Part shown: positions 17,072 through 25,398 of the stretch, one piece after another | Layout: each line of letters begins with the position of its first letter | Position numbering within the stretch: position 1 is the first letter of the stretch | Assembly: GCF_001905845.1 (NCBI RefSeq) | Contig: NZ_LIVZ01000001.1 | Coordinates: 682,001 to 746,000, forward strand | DNA from: Streptomyces sp. TSRI0107 | Lineage (GTDB): Bacteria; Actinomycetota; Actinomycetes; Streptomycetales; Streptomycetaceae | Reading direction: 5' to 3' | DNA length: 64,000 nucleotides | Translations under genes and position numbers: made by a program | The notes under the pieces: generated by a model | The model's input: only the letters and a program-made list of their open reading frames with translations | The model's database searches: none | What the model was told of the DNA's origin: nothing

Positions 17072-17977
17072 TCAGGGGCGGGCGCCCGCCAGGCCCCGCG
17101 AGCGCAGCACCCTGCGCTCCAGGGGAGCGAACACCAGCAGGTCGACGGCGACGCCCACGACCAGGATCTCCCCGATGGTGGCCAGCACCAGCGCCATGTC
17201 CTGGTAGGAGCGGGCGTTCTCCAGCAGCTGGCCGAGGCCCAGCCCCAGCTCCGGGGAGCTGGCGATGAGTTCGGCGGCCATCAGGGACCGCCAGGAGAAC
17301 GCCCAGCCCTGCTTCAGACCGGCCAGGTAGCCGGGCAGCGCGGCGGGCAGCAGGATGTGCCGGACGCGGGCCGTGCCGGTCGCGCCGAGCACCCGCCCGG
17401 CGCGCAGGTACAGCGGCGGCACCTGGTCGACGCCGGCCAGCAGCCCGTTCGCGATGGACGGTACGGCGCCCAGCAGGACGACGGCGTAGATGGTGGCGTC
17501 GGTGAGACCGAACCACACCACCGCGGCCGGCACCCACGCCACCGACGGCAGCGACTGGAGGCCCGACAGCACCGGCCCGATCGCCACCCGCACCGGGCGC
17601 ACCGCGCCGAGCAGCAGCCCCAGCGCGGTACCGAGCAGCACGGCGGCCGCGAAGCCGAGCGCGCCGCGCTCCATGCTCGTCCACACCGTGGAGAACAGCG
17701 TGCCCTCGTACCACTGGTCCGACAGGGCCCGCCCCACGTCCGCGGGCGACGGCAGCAGGTAGTCCGGCTTCAGCTCGGCGGCGTACGCCGCCTGCCACAG
17801 CAGCAGTACGACCGCCACCGCCACGAGCGGCGGCAGCACCCGCGTCCGCAGGATCCGCCCCAGCGGTGCCCGCGCGGGCCCGGCGGGGGCGCTGTCCAGC
17901 GCGTCGAGGCCCGCCCCGACCGCCGCCGTCTCGGCGCCCGGCCGGGGTTGGGTCGTGATGGTGTCACCGGCGCCCAT
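17072..17977 (-). CDS. ssuC: ABC transporter permease, SsuC/TauC type
   Basis: 301 residues with about six membrane helices. The BPD_transp_1 signature is present (LPAALPGYLAGLKQGWAFSW, then WRSLMAAELI), with the EAA-loop pattern of nitrate/sulfonate/taurine permeases. It forms the membrane channel for import with the SsuA lipoprotein and SsuB ATPase. Its ATG at 17977 lies 14 bases inside the ssuB gene, so they are coupled. Last gene of the operon, directly followed by the terminator. The transported compound could be sulfonate, sulfate ester or another sulfur source. Confidence 0.88.
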   Translation of the reverse strand: MGAGDTITTQPRPGAETAAVGAGLDALDSAPAGPARAPLGRILRTRVLPPLVAVAVVLLLWQAAYAAELKPDYLLPSPADVGRALSDQWYEGTLFSTVWTSMERGALGFAAAVLLGTALGLLLGAVRPVRVAIGPVLSGLQSLPSVAWVPAAVVWFGLTDATIYAVVLLGAVPSIANGLLAGVDQVPPLYLRAGRVLGATGTARVRHILLPAALPGYLAGLKQGWAFSWRSLMAAELIASSPELGLGLGQLLENARSYQDMALVLATIGEILVVGVAVDLLVFAPLERRVLRSRGLAGARP

Positions 17978-18761
17978 GACGGCGTATCTCCTCCCGCAGG
18001 GCGTCGGTGACCCGGGCCGTCAGCGCGGCCTCCTGGGTGCCGGGGGCGTCGGCGGTCCACTCGTGCACCACGCGTCCGGGCCGCGACGACAGCAGCACCA
18101 CCCGCTGCCCGAGCCGCACCGCCTCGCGCACGTTGTGGGTGACGAACACGACCGACAGCTGGTTCTCCGACCAGATGCGGCTCAGCTCCTCGTGCAGCAC
18201 GTCCCGGGTGATCGCGTCGAGCGCGGCGAACGGCTCGTCCATCAGCAGCACGTCCGCGTCCTGCGCGAGCGCCCGCGCCAGCGCCACCCGCTGGCGCATG
18301 CCGCCGGACAGCTCGTGGACGCGCTTGCCGTACGCGTCCTTCAGCCGCACCAGGTCCAGCAGCCGCCGCGCCTCCTCCGGCCGCTCCCGCCGGGGCATCC
18401 CGCGCAGCCGCAGCGCGAGTTCGACGTTCCGCCCGGCGGTCAGCCACGGGAACAGGGCGTGGTCCTGGAACATCAGCGCGGCCCGCCGCCCGCCGGGCAC
18501 GTCGATGGACCCCGCGGACGGCCGGTCCAGGCCCGCCACCAGGTTCAGCAGGGTCGACTTGCCGCACCCGGACGCGCCGAGCACGCACAGGAACTCGCCC
18601 CGGTCCAGGGTCAGGTCGATGTCGTCGAGGACGACCTGCCGCCGCCCGGAGTCGCCGAACCACTTGGAGACATGGGTGAGGCGCACGGCGGGGGGTTCCG
18701 CCCCGGCCAGGGCGAGCGGGGGGCGTGCCGGTGCGCCGGCCCGCAGCACCGTTTCTGACAT
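17964..18761 (-). CDS. ssuB: ABC transporter ATP-binding protein, SsuB type
   Basis: 265 residues with all ATPase motifs: Walker A GASGCGKST, Q-loop MFQDHALFPW, signature LSGGMRQR, Walker B VLLMDEPFAALD and a switch histidine in VFVTHNV. Sequence type is that of nitrate/taurine/sulfonate importers. It energises SsuC. Start at ATG 18761, 33 bases after the ssuA stop. Together with the neighbours it supplies sulfur to the CysNDC enzymes encoded in the same operon. Confidence 0.9.
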   Translation of the reverse strand: MSETVLRAGAPARPPLALAGAEPPAVRLTHVSKWFGDSGRRQVVLDDIDLTLDRGEFLCVLGASGCGKSTLLNLVAGLDRPSAGSIDVPGGRRAALMFQDHALFPWLTAGRNVELALRLRGMPRRERPEEARRLLDLVRLKDAYGKRVHELSGGMRQRVALARALAQDADVLLMDEPFAALDAITRDVLHEELSRIWSENQLSVVFVTHNVREAVRLGQRVVLLSSRPGRVVHEWTADAPGTQEAALTARVTDALREEIRRHGRR

Positions 18762-18794
18762 GTGATCAAATCCTTTGGTAGTCGAAAGCCGGCG

Positions 18795-19949
18795 TCAGGT
18801 GCCGCTCGGGACCCCGAGGCCGGCGTCGTCCACGGCCGGTTCGCCCCGCTCCGCGCGCACCCCGTTGAGCACGCGAAGGTCGAAGATGCCGCGCAGGGCC
18901 GTGGCCTTCCCGCCCAGCAGCCCCAGCCGGTCGGCCCGCTCGGCCTCCTCGGCGAGGGTCGCGGCGAGCGGATCGGCGGTGAGGCGGACGTTGCGCCAGG
19001 CCGCGTCGAGGACGTCCGGCGGCAGCGGCCTGCCGGTCGCCGCCTCGATGGCCCGGTTGACGCCCGCCTTGCCCTTCTCCGGGCTCTCCGTCAGCCACTT
19101 GTTGGTCCGCAGCGCGCCGCGCAGCACCGCCTCCACCACGTCGGGGTGGTCGTCGAGGAACGACTGGGAGACCACCACCAGCGAGGTGACGAACGCGCCG
19201 TCCCGCCACAGGTCGGCCTCGTCGACGAGCACCCGCCCGCCGGCCGCGACGAGCTGCGCGGCCACCGGCTCGGGCACCCACGCGCCGTCGATCGCGCCGC
19301 GCCGGAAGCTCGTCGGGATCTCCTTCGACGACTGCCGCACGACCGTGACGTCGCCGCGCCCGGTGTGCGGGTCGACGTCCCAGCCCTGCTCGCGGATCCA
19401 GTGCAGCAGGGCCACGTCCTGGGTGTTGCCCGCCTCCGGGGTGGCGATCCTGAGGCCCCGGATGTCGGTGCCGCGCACGTCGACGTCCTTGTCGACGACC
19501 AGGGACACGCCGCCGGAGGCCGCGCCCGAGACGATCCGCAGGCTGCGGCCGTCGGAGCGGAGGTAGCCGTTGACGGCGGGCGACGGGCCCATCCAGGCGA
19601 TGTCGACGGCGCCCGCGTTCAGTGCCTCCAGCGCCGACGGGCCGCCGTTGAACACCTGGGTGCGCAGCCGGGTGCCGCCCAGTTCCCGGGTGAAGAAGCC
19701 CTCCTGGACACCGGCCAGCGGGGTGGCGTGCGTGACGTTGGCGAAGTAGCCGACCGTGACCGACTCCGCCGACAGCGGCGGACCGCTGCCGACGGCCGGC
19801 GCGGCGGCCGCCGTCTGCGGCGCCCGGGACCCGTAGCCGCAGCCCGCCACCGTGAGCACCAGCAGGAGCAGCGCCAGGACGGCGGGGCCGGGGCCCCGCC
19901 GCGCCGGGCGCCCGGATTCCCCCGTGCGCCGCCGGTCAGGCTGACGCAT
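18795..19949 (-). CDS. ssuA: sulfonate/sulfur-source ABC transporter substrate-binding lipoprotein
   Basis: 384 residues. The N-terminus is a lipoprotein signal: Arg-rich start, hydrophobic core LALLLLVL and lipobox LTVAGC, with the acylated Cys at about residue 37. The mature part is an NMT1/SsuA-like periplasmic-binding protein type II (VTVGYFANVTHATPL, GAVDIAWMGPSPAVNGYL). It captures the substrate outside the membrane and delivers it to SsuBC. ATG 19949 overlaps the cysN 3' end by 14 bases. A matching ssuD monooxygenase is not seen in the window, so sulfate or another oxyanion is also possible. Confidence 0.87.
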   Translation of the reverse strand: MRQPDRRRTGESGRPARRGPGPAVLALLLLVLTVAGCGYGSRAPQTAAAAPAVGSGPPLSAESVTVGYFANVTHATPLAGVQEGFFTRELGGTRLRTQVFNGGPSALEALNAGAVDIAWMGPSPAVNGYLRSDGRSLRIVSGAASGGVSLVVDKDVDVRGTDIRGLRIATPEAGNTQDVALLHWIREQGWDVDPHTGRGDVTVVRQSSKEIPTSFRRGAIDGAWVPEPVAAQLVAAGGRVLVDEADLWRDGAFVTSLVVVSQSFLDDHPDVVEAVLRGALRTNKWLTESPEKGKAGVNRAIEAATGRPLPPDVLDAAWRNVRLTADPLAATLAEEAERADRLGLLGGKATALRGIFDLRVLNGVRAERGEPAVDDAGLGVPSGT

Positions 19950-21333
19950 CGGGCGTCCCCGGAGCGGTCGTGCCGATCATGCCCGCGGTGAGGGTGGCGC
20001 CGTCGGCCGGGTCGATCAGCACGAAGGAGCCGGTGCGGCGGCTGTCCGCGTACCGGTCGAACGCCAGCGGTTCGGCGGTGCGCAGCTCGATCTGCCCGAT
20101 GTCGTTCAGGTCCAGCCGTCCCGTGCCGCCGATCCGGCGGACCACCGCGCGCACCGTGCGCGTGGTGTGCTTCAGCAGGACCTGGTCGCCGGGTCGCAGC
20201 GACCGCTCGTGCAGATGGCACACGGCCGCCGCGACGTCCCGCGCCACCGTCGGCGGCGTGTCCGCCGGCACGATGACGTCGCCGCGCGAGACGTCCAGGT
20301 CGTCGGCGAGCCGCAGCGCGCCCGAGCGGGGCGCGCCGATCAGCTCGGCGGGCTCGCCCAGCACGTCGATGCCGGTGACGGTGGTGGTCCGCCCGGACGG
20401 CAGCACGGTCACCCGGTCGCCGACCCGCAGCACGCCGGCGGCGAGCTGACCGGCGTACAGGCGTCCGTCGCCGGAGCGGATGACGTACTGCACCGGGAAC
20501 CGCGCGGGCGTCTCGGTCACCTCCGTGGCGACCGGCACGCTCTCCAGGTGGGCGAGGACGGTCGGGCCGCCGTACCAGTCCATGCGGGTGGACGGCTCGA
20601 CGACGTTGTCCCCGGCGAGCGCGGAGATCGGGATGGCGGTGACCTCCGGGATGCCGAGCCCGGCGGCGAGCCGCCCGAACTCCCCGGCGATCTCCGCGAA
20701 CACGGACTCGTCGTAGCCGACGAGGTCCATCTTGTTCACGGCCAGCACCACTTGCGGCACCCGCAGCAGCGCGGCCACCGCCGCGTGCCGGCGGGTCTGC
20801 TCCACCACGCCCTTGCGGGCGTCGACGAGGATCACCGTCAGTTCGGCGGTGGAGGCGCCGGTGACCATGTTGCGGGTGTACTGCACGTGGCCGGGGGTGT
20901 CGGCGAGGATGAACCGTCTGCGCGGGGTGGCGAAGTAACGGTAGGCGACGTCGATGGTGATGCCCTGCTCGCGTTCGGCGCGCAGGCCGTCGGTGAGGAG
21001 GGCCAGGTCGGGGGTGCCCTGCCGGGACACGGACTCGAGCTGGTCGGCGAGGACCGACTTGGAGTCGTGCAGCAGGCGTCCGACCAGGGTGGACTTTCCG
21101 TCGTCCACCGAACCGGCGGTGGCCCAGCGGAGCAGGTCCGCCTCGGTGGCCCGGCGGGCGGTGGACGGGTCATGGTCCTGCGTGAGGTGGGGCATGGGGT
21201 TGTGGTGTCCCTCCTGTACGGCAGCCGGGGATCCGGCGGTCAGCCGGGACCTGGCCTCCTGGAAGATGCCGCGCATCATGAGGGCGGCGGTGAAATGCGG
21301 GGGGTGGCCGTACGCCGACACGTCTGCCGTCAT
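19936..21333 (-). CDS. cysN: sulfate adenylyltransferase subunit 1 (GTPase subunit)
   Basis: 465 residues from ATG 21333. GTPase motifs: G1 AGSVDDGKST, G3 DTPGH, G4 NKMD, then EF-Tu-like beta-barrel domains. With CysD it makes APS from sulfate and ATP, driven by GTP hydrolysis. ATG 21333 follows the cysD stop by one base, has GAGGGG about ten bases upstream, and the extra 46 codons have strong GC3 coding bias, so this start is preferred. Most relatives begin near ATG 21195 (MPHLTQDHD), which remains the alternative. No APS-kinase fusion; the kinase is the separate cysC gene. Confidence 0.88.
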   Translation of the reverse strand: MTADVSAYGHPPHFTAALMMRGIFQEARSRLTAGSPAAVQEGHHNPMPHLTQDHDPSTARRATEADLLRWATAGSVDDGKSTLVGRLLHDSKSVLADQLESVSRQGTPDLALLTDGLRAEREQGITIDVAYRYFATPRRRFILADTPGHVQYTRNMVTGASTAELTVILVDARKGVVEQTRRHAAVAALLRVPQVVLAVNKMDLVGYDESVFAEIAGEFGRLAAGLGIPEVTAIPISALAGDNVVEPSTRMDWYGGPTVLAHLESVPVATEVTETPARFPVQYVIRSGDGRLYAGQLAAGVLRVGDRVTVLPSGRTTTVTGIDVLGEPAELIGAPRSGALRLADDLDVSRGDVIVPADTPPTVARDVAAAVCHLHERSLRPGDQVLLKHTTRTVRAVVRRIGGTGRLDLNDIGQIELRTAEPLAFDRYADSRRTGSFVLIDPADGATLTAGMIGTTAPGTPDASA

Positions 21334-21334
21334 C

Positions 21335-22243
21335 TCAGAAGTACCCCTCGCGTTTGCGGTCCTCCATGGCGGCCTCGGAGAGCTTGTCGTCGGCGCGGGT
21401 GGCACCGCGCTCGGTGAGCCGGGACGCGGTGATCTCGGCGATCACCTCGTCCACTCCGGCCGCCTCGGACAGCACCGCGCCGGTGCAGGACATGTCGCCG
21501 ACGGTCCGGTAGCGCACCCGGCGCCTCTCCACCGGCTCGCCGTCCTTCGGGCCGCCCCACTCGCCGGGCGCCAGCCACATCCCGGAGCGCAGGAACACCT
21601 CCCGCTCGTGCGCGAAGTAGATCTCCGGCAGCTCGATCCGCTCGCGGGCGATGTACTGCCACACGTCCAGCTCGGTCCAGTTCGACAGCGGGAAGACGCG
21701 GACGTGCTCGCCGGGCAGGTGGCGGCCGTTGTACAGCTGCCACAGCTCGGGCCGCTGGCGGCGCGGGTCCCAGGTGCCGAACTCGTCACGCAGCGAGAAC
21801 ACCCGCTCCTTGGCGCGGGCCTTCTCCTCGTCGCGCCGCCCGCCGCCGAACACCGCGTCGAAGCCGCCACCGGTGATGGCGTCCAGCAGGGGCTTGGTCT
21901 GCAGCGGGTTGCGGGTGCCGTCGGGGCGTTCGCGCAGCTCCCCGCGGTCGATGTAGTCCTGCACGGAGGCCACGTGCAGGGTGAGGCCGTGCTCGGCGAC
22001 GACCCGGTCCCGATAGGCCAGCACCTCGGGGAAGTTGTGCCCGGTGTCGACGTGCAGCAGCGCGAACGGCACCGGCGCGGGCGCGAACGCCTTGAGCGCC
22101 AGATGGAGCATGACGACCGAGTCCTTGCCGCCGGAGAACAGCAGCACGGGCTTCTCGAACTCGCCGGCCACCTCCCGGAAGATGTGCACGGCCTCCGACT
22201 CCAGGACGTCGGTGTGGGTGAGGAGGGGCGCCACCGCCGTCAC
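21335..22243 (-). CDS. cysD: sulfate adenylyltransferase subunit 2
   Basis: 302 residues. The ATP-PPase P-loop SGGKDSVVMLHL is near residue 41, followed by HVDTGHNFPE, the GGGRRDEEKARAKER motif and WTELDVWQYI, all standard for CysD. It forms adenosine 5'-phosphosulfate with CysN. GTG 22243 overlaps the cysC stop (GTGA). The sequence looks intact, with all key motifs. Confidence 0.95.
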   Translation of the reverse strand: MTAVAPLLTHTDVLESEAVHIFREVAGEFEKPVLLFSGGKDSVVMLHLALKAFAPAPVPFALLHVDTGHNFPEVLAYRDRVVAEHGLTLHVASVQDYIDRGELRERPDGTRNPLQTKPLLDAITGGGFDAVFGGGRRDEEKARAKERVFSLRDEFGTWDPRRQRPELWQLYNGRHLPGEHVRVFPLSNWTELDVWQYIARERIELPEIYFAHEREVFLRSGMWLAPGEWGGPKDGEPVERRRVRYRTVGDMSCTGAVLSEAAGVDEVIAEITASRLTERGATRADDKLSEAAMEDRKREGYF

Positions 22244-22794
22244 AGCAGCCCCCGTTCCGCCATCAGCGCGTGCACGACGTCCACCGACTCGCCCACGGAC
22301 TGCAGCTGGGTCTCCACCTTGGCGTCCGGCGACTGCGGCGGCTCGTACGGGTCGTCGATGCCGGTCAGCCCGGACAGCCGCCCGGCGCGGGCCTGCGCGT
22401 ACAGGCCCTTCACGTCGCGGACCGCGCACACCTGGAGCGGGGTGGCGACATGCACCTCCAGGTACGGGGTGCCGCTCGCCTCGTGCCGCTTGCGCACCGC
22501 CTCGCGGCTGTCCTCGTACGGGGCGATCACCGGGACCAGGACGAGGATGCCGTTGCGCGCCAGCACCTCGGCGACCAGCCCGATGCGCTGCACGTTGGTG
22601 TCGCGGTCCTCGCGGGTGAAGCCGAGGCCCGCGCTGAGGAAGGTGCGGATCTCGTCGCCGTCCAGCACCTCGACCCGGTGTCCTTCCCGGGTGAGGCGGC
22701 TGGCCAGGGCCTGCGCCAGGGTCGTCTTGCCGGAGCTGGGCAGCCCGGTCAGCCAGACCGTGGCGCCCTGGGTGAGGGGGGCTCGCCTGCTCAT
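22240..22794 (-). CDS. cysC: adenylylsulfate (APS) kinase
   Basis: 184 residues. Walker A GLPSSGKTTLA, the DGDEIR motif, GFTREDRDTNVQRIG and the VKGLYAQARAG loop identify an APS kinase. It phosphorylates APS to PAPS, the sulfuryl donor used by the sulfotransferase encoded immediately upstream. ATG 22794 overlaps the sulfotransferase stop (ATGA). No PAPS reductase gene (cysH) or sulfite reductase accompanies it. Confidence 0.95.
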   Translation of the reverse strand: MSRRAPLTQGATVWLTGLPSSGKTTLAQALASRLTREGHRVEVLDGDEIRTFLSAGLGFTREDRDTNVQRIGLVAEVLARNGILVLVPVIAPYEDSREAVRKRHEASGTPYLEVHVATPLQVCAVRDVKGLYAQARAGRLSGLTGIDDPYEPPQSPDAKVETQLQSVGESVDVVHALMAERGLL

Positions 22795-23927
22795 GCGCCA
22801 CTCCTTGCCGTCGAGGCGGTCTTGTCCGTCGTACCGGCGCCGGTCGTGGGGACGACGCCGTGCGCGGCGAGCACCGAGAAGCCGGGGGCGCACGCCTGGT
22901 CCAGTTCCTCGCGTTCGGCGTCGGGCAGATCACGCCAGGTGGAGGAGGGCGCGCCCACCTTGGCCGCGGCCAGGCGCTCCCAGTCGGCGTCCACGAAGTC
23001 CGGGCCGAGGAACTCGGCGATCCGGTGCAGCGACTCCTCGGGCGAGGCGAGCAGGTCCTCGTACCAGACGTGCAGCACGTTCTCCCGCGGCAGCGCGGAC
23101 ATCGCCTCCATGCCGCGTTTCATCTCGTCGGCCCAGTAGGTGCCGAACAGCGACACCGGCAGCCGGTAGTCGCGCACCGCCTCGGCGTCGAAACGTTCCG
23201 GCAGGAACGGCAGCAGCTCCTCCGGTACGAAGCCGAGGTCGCGTTCGGTGTTCCCGTTCGCCTCCTCGGCGTACGGGTCGTGGCCCAGGGTGAGGTGCAG
23301 GGCCATCACCACCGCCGCCATCCGGAAGCCGTTGTGCCGGCTCATCGACAGCGCGGTGTCCCGGCCGTCACGCACGATGTGCAGGTAGCGGGCGTCGGGG
23401 AAGTGGTCGCGGAACTGCCCGGCGAGGATCAGCGAGCCGCCGCTGCGCTCGGCCCACAGGGTCTTGCCGAAGCGGGCGCACAGCCAGGAGAACAGCCGCA
23501 GGTAGTGCTCGCCGACGCCGGCCTCGGGGAACGAGGCGACGGCCGCCTCCAGTTCGTCGTACAGCTCGTCGGGCGATTCGCTCAGGTGCGGCAGGGTGGT
23601 CAGCAGGACGGCCGGGATGCCGGTGTCGGCCTGGAAGCGGGTGGCCGGCGACGGGCGGTAGAGGACTTCCTTGGGGGCCAGTCCGTTGGCGGTCAGCAGG
23701 CGGTTGACGGTGTTGCGGGAGGACAGGATCCGCCAGAACTCCGCCGCCGTGATCGGGCCTTCGGGGAAGACCCGGGCGGTGAGGCGGTACATGTCCGTGA
23801 GGTGGTTGAACAGCTCGGACAGGCTGAGCACCTGCGGGTGCTCGCGCAGCAGTTCCGAGACGAGGGTCGAGCCACAGCGTCCGGTGCCGGTGACGAAGAC
23901 CTGGCCCGGCTGGGTCTGGGTGGACAT
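22791..23927 (-). CDS. PAPS-dependent sulfotransferase
   Basis: 378 residues. The 5'-phosphosulfate-binding loop is FVTGTGRCGSTLVSELL near residue 11, and the 3'-phosphate-binding region is YLHIVRDGRDTALSMSRHNG near residue 185, as in the Sulfotransfer_1/3 families. It is the second gene of the operon, after the type III polyketide synthase and just before cysC, so its acceptor is probably the synthase's product. In caprazamycin biosynthesis a comparable pair (Cpz6 synthase, Cpz8 sulfotransferase) makes sulfated pyrones; the analogy is functional inference. Confidence 0.87.
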   Translation of the reverse strand: MSTQTQPGQVFVTGTGRCGSTLVSELLREHPQVLSLSELFNHLTDMYRLTARVFPEGPITAAEFWRILSSRNTVNRLLTANGLAPKEVLYRPSPATRFQADTGIPAVLLTTLPHLSESPDELYDELEAAVASFPEAGVGEHYLRLFSWLCARFGKTLWAERSGGSLILAGQFRDHFPDARYLHIVRDGRDTALSMSRHNGFRMAAVVMALHLTLGHDPYAEEANGNTERDLGFVPEELLPFLPERFDAEAVRDYRLPVSLFGTYWADEMKRGMEAMSALPRENVLHVWYEDLLASPEESLHRIAEFLGPDFVDADWERLAAAKVGAPSSTWRDLPDAEREELDQACAPGFSVLAAHGVVPTTGAGTTDKTASTARSGA

Positions 23928-24003
23928 GGCGCAGCTGTTTCCTTCCGTGCGTCCGTGGTGCGGTGGTCCGTCGGGCGGTCGAGCGGAAAGGGCGCGGCGC
24001 GCC

Positions 24004-25089
24004 TCAGGAGCGGCGCAGCAGGGCCGCGTACAGCGTCAGACCGGGACCGAAGGCCATGGCGACCACGGGGCCGTTCGTCTCGGGCAGCCGCTGGAGCACC
24101 ATCAGGACGGTGGGGGAGGAGCAGTTGCCGCACTCGTCGAGGACGCCGTACGAGGCGTCCAGGGCGCCGGCCGGCAGGTTCAGCCGCTCGCCGACGACCT
24201 CCAGGATCCGCTTGCCGCCGGGGTGCACCGCCCAGCCGGTGACCTCCTCGGGGGTGAGCCCGTGCGGGGCGAGCAGCTGGTCGCGGACCACCTCGCCGAC
24301 GTACTGCGCCAGCACGTCCGGCACCTTGGGCGACAGGCCCATCTTGAAGCCGAGGTCGGTGATCTGCCAGCTCATGTGGTCGGCGGTGGAGTGGTCGGTG
24401 ATCGCGACGACGTCGATCACCTCGTAGCCGCTGCCCGCGTCGGGCTCCAGGACGACCGCGGCGGCGGCGTCCGCGAACAGGGCGTGCGCCACGACCTGTT
24501 CGATGTCCTTGCTGGGCGGCTGGACGTGCAGCGAGGTGAGTTCGAGGCACAGCAGCACGGCCGGGCGGCCGCGCGAGGCGACGAAGTCGGAGACCGCGCC
24601 GAGCGACGGGACGGCGGCGTAACAGCCCATGTGGCCGATGAACAGCCGCTGGACCTTGCTGCTCATGCCCAGCTCGTCGGCGAGCCTCAGGTCCAGTCCG
24701 GGCGTGGTGTAGCCGGTACAGGACGCCACCGCCAGCAGGCCGACGTCCTGCGGGGCCAGGCCGGCCGACTCCAGGGCCTGGGAGACGGTGCGCTTGCCGA
24801 GCGGGACGGCCTCCTCGATGTAGCGGGCCATCCGCTGGCCGGTGCTCCACTGGGAGACTTCCTTCTCGGCACGCGGGTCGACGGCCGTGGACCGGGAGCT
24901 GATTCCGGAATTCTGGAATATCCGCCGGGCCAGCGGATAACCGTCGTAGTGCTCGTGGAAAAAGTCCTGCCACAGCTCGTCCTGGCTGCTCCGAGTCCCC
25001 GGAAAGGAATGGGAGGATCCGGTGATGACGGGGCGGGCGGCGGCACGCAGGCCGCGCGGGGCAGGGGCAATCTTTTCTTCGATGTGCAT
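24004..25089 (-). CDS. type III polyketide synthase (chalcone synthase-like)
   Basis: 361 residues from ATG 25089, which has AGGAA eight bases upstream. The catalytic triad is present: Cys156 (HMGCYAAVPSL), His289 (WAVHPGGKRI) and Asn322 (LDECGNCSSP), spaced as in RppA-type enzymes. It would condense malonyl-CoA onto an acyl or malonyl starter to give a pyrone, resorcinol or naphthalene product. It heads the operon with sulfotransferase, cysCDN and ssuABC. It lacks the neighbouring P450 usual for THN-synthase (rppA) loci, and context favours a product that is then sulfated. Starter and chain length cannot be read from sequence. Confidence 0.93.
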   Translation of the reverse strand: MHIEEKIAPAPRGLRAAARPVITGSSHSFPGTRSSQDELWQDFFHEHYDGYPLARRIFQNSGISSRSTAVDPRAEKEVSQWSTGQRMARYIEEAVPLGKRTVSQALESAGLAPQDVGLLAVASCTGYTTPGLDLRLADELGMSSKVQRLFIGHMGCYAAVPSLGAVSDFVASRGRPAVLLCLELTSLHVQPPSKDIEQVVAHALFADAAAAVVLEPDAGSGYEVIDVVAITDHSTADHMSWQITDLGFKMGLSPKVPDVLAQYVGEVVRDQLLAPHGLTPEEVTGWAVHPGGKRILEVVGERLNLPAGALDASYGVLDECGNCSSPTVLMVLQRLPETNGPVVAMAFGPGLTLYAALLRRS

Positions 25090-25255
25090 GCTTGATTCCT
25101 TTTCTTCGGGCATAGGAAAATGGCCGCAGGAGGGTTGGATGTGGGAATCGTGCATGAAGGCGCATTGAAGCGCTGGGAAACGGGGAAACCCGGCTCTGTG
25201 CGACTTTGCGCAGGCCAGAAGGGTTGTCGATGTTTCGTGCCCTCAGTCAAACACA

Positions 25256-25307
25256 GGTTCTTGAGTGGAATCAAATGTTCCGGAGTTAATTTCTTGAGTG
25301 GTAACAA
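25256..25307. promoter_or_regulatory. promoter region of the polyketide-sulfation operon with a 33-bp-spaced direct repeat
   Basis: The 25090-25312 gap is unusually AT-rich for this genome. It contains TTCTTGAGTGGAATCAA at 25258-25274 and TTCTTGAGTGGTAACAA at 25291-25307, identical at 15 of 17 positions and offset by 33 bases, about three helical turns. A terminator for the upstream MMPL gene lies just beyond, so the operon must start here. Binding by a regulator is inferred from repeat spacing. Confidence 0.5.
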
Positions 25308-25312
25308 TAGGC

Positions 25313-25360
25313 GGCCGAAAAACGACGGCCTGCCTTCCGGCGATCGCCGGAAAGCAGGCC
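25313..25360 (-). terminator. Rho-independent terminator of the MMPL transporter gene
   Basis: A 34-base hairpin at 25327-25360 (arms of 15 bases with one mismatch, centre GATC) starts 38 bases after the MMPL stop. On the minus strand it is followed by GTCGTTTTTCGG, with a run of five T. This is a well-formed intrinsic terminator and shows that the polyketide operon is transcribed separately from the MMPL gene. Confidence 0.82.
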
Positions 25361-25398
25361 CGATTTCGGTCTGTAATTCAGCCAGTGGCGTCTTGTTT

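Noticed and set aside
17072..19949. Calling the importer strictly a sulfonate transporter
   Set aside because: SsuABC, TauABC and nitrate importers are too alike in sequence, and no ssuD monooxygenase is present; the gene names are used only for family type.
24004..25089. Assignment as RppA (tetrahydroxynaphthalene synthase)
   Set aside because: The catalytic triad fits, but no P450 or melanin-type partner is adjacent and the operon partners concern sulfation, so the product is left open.
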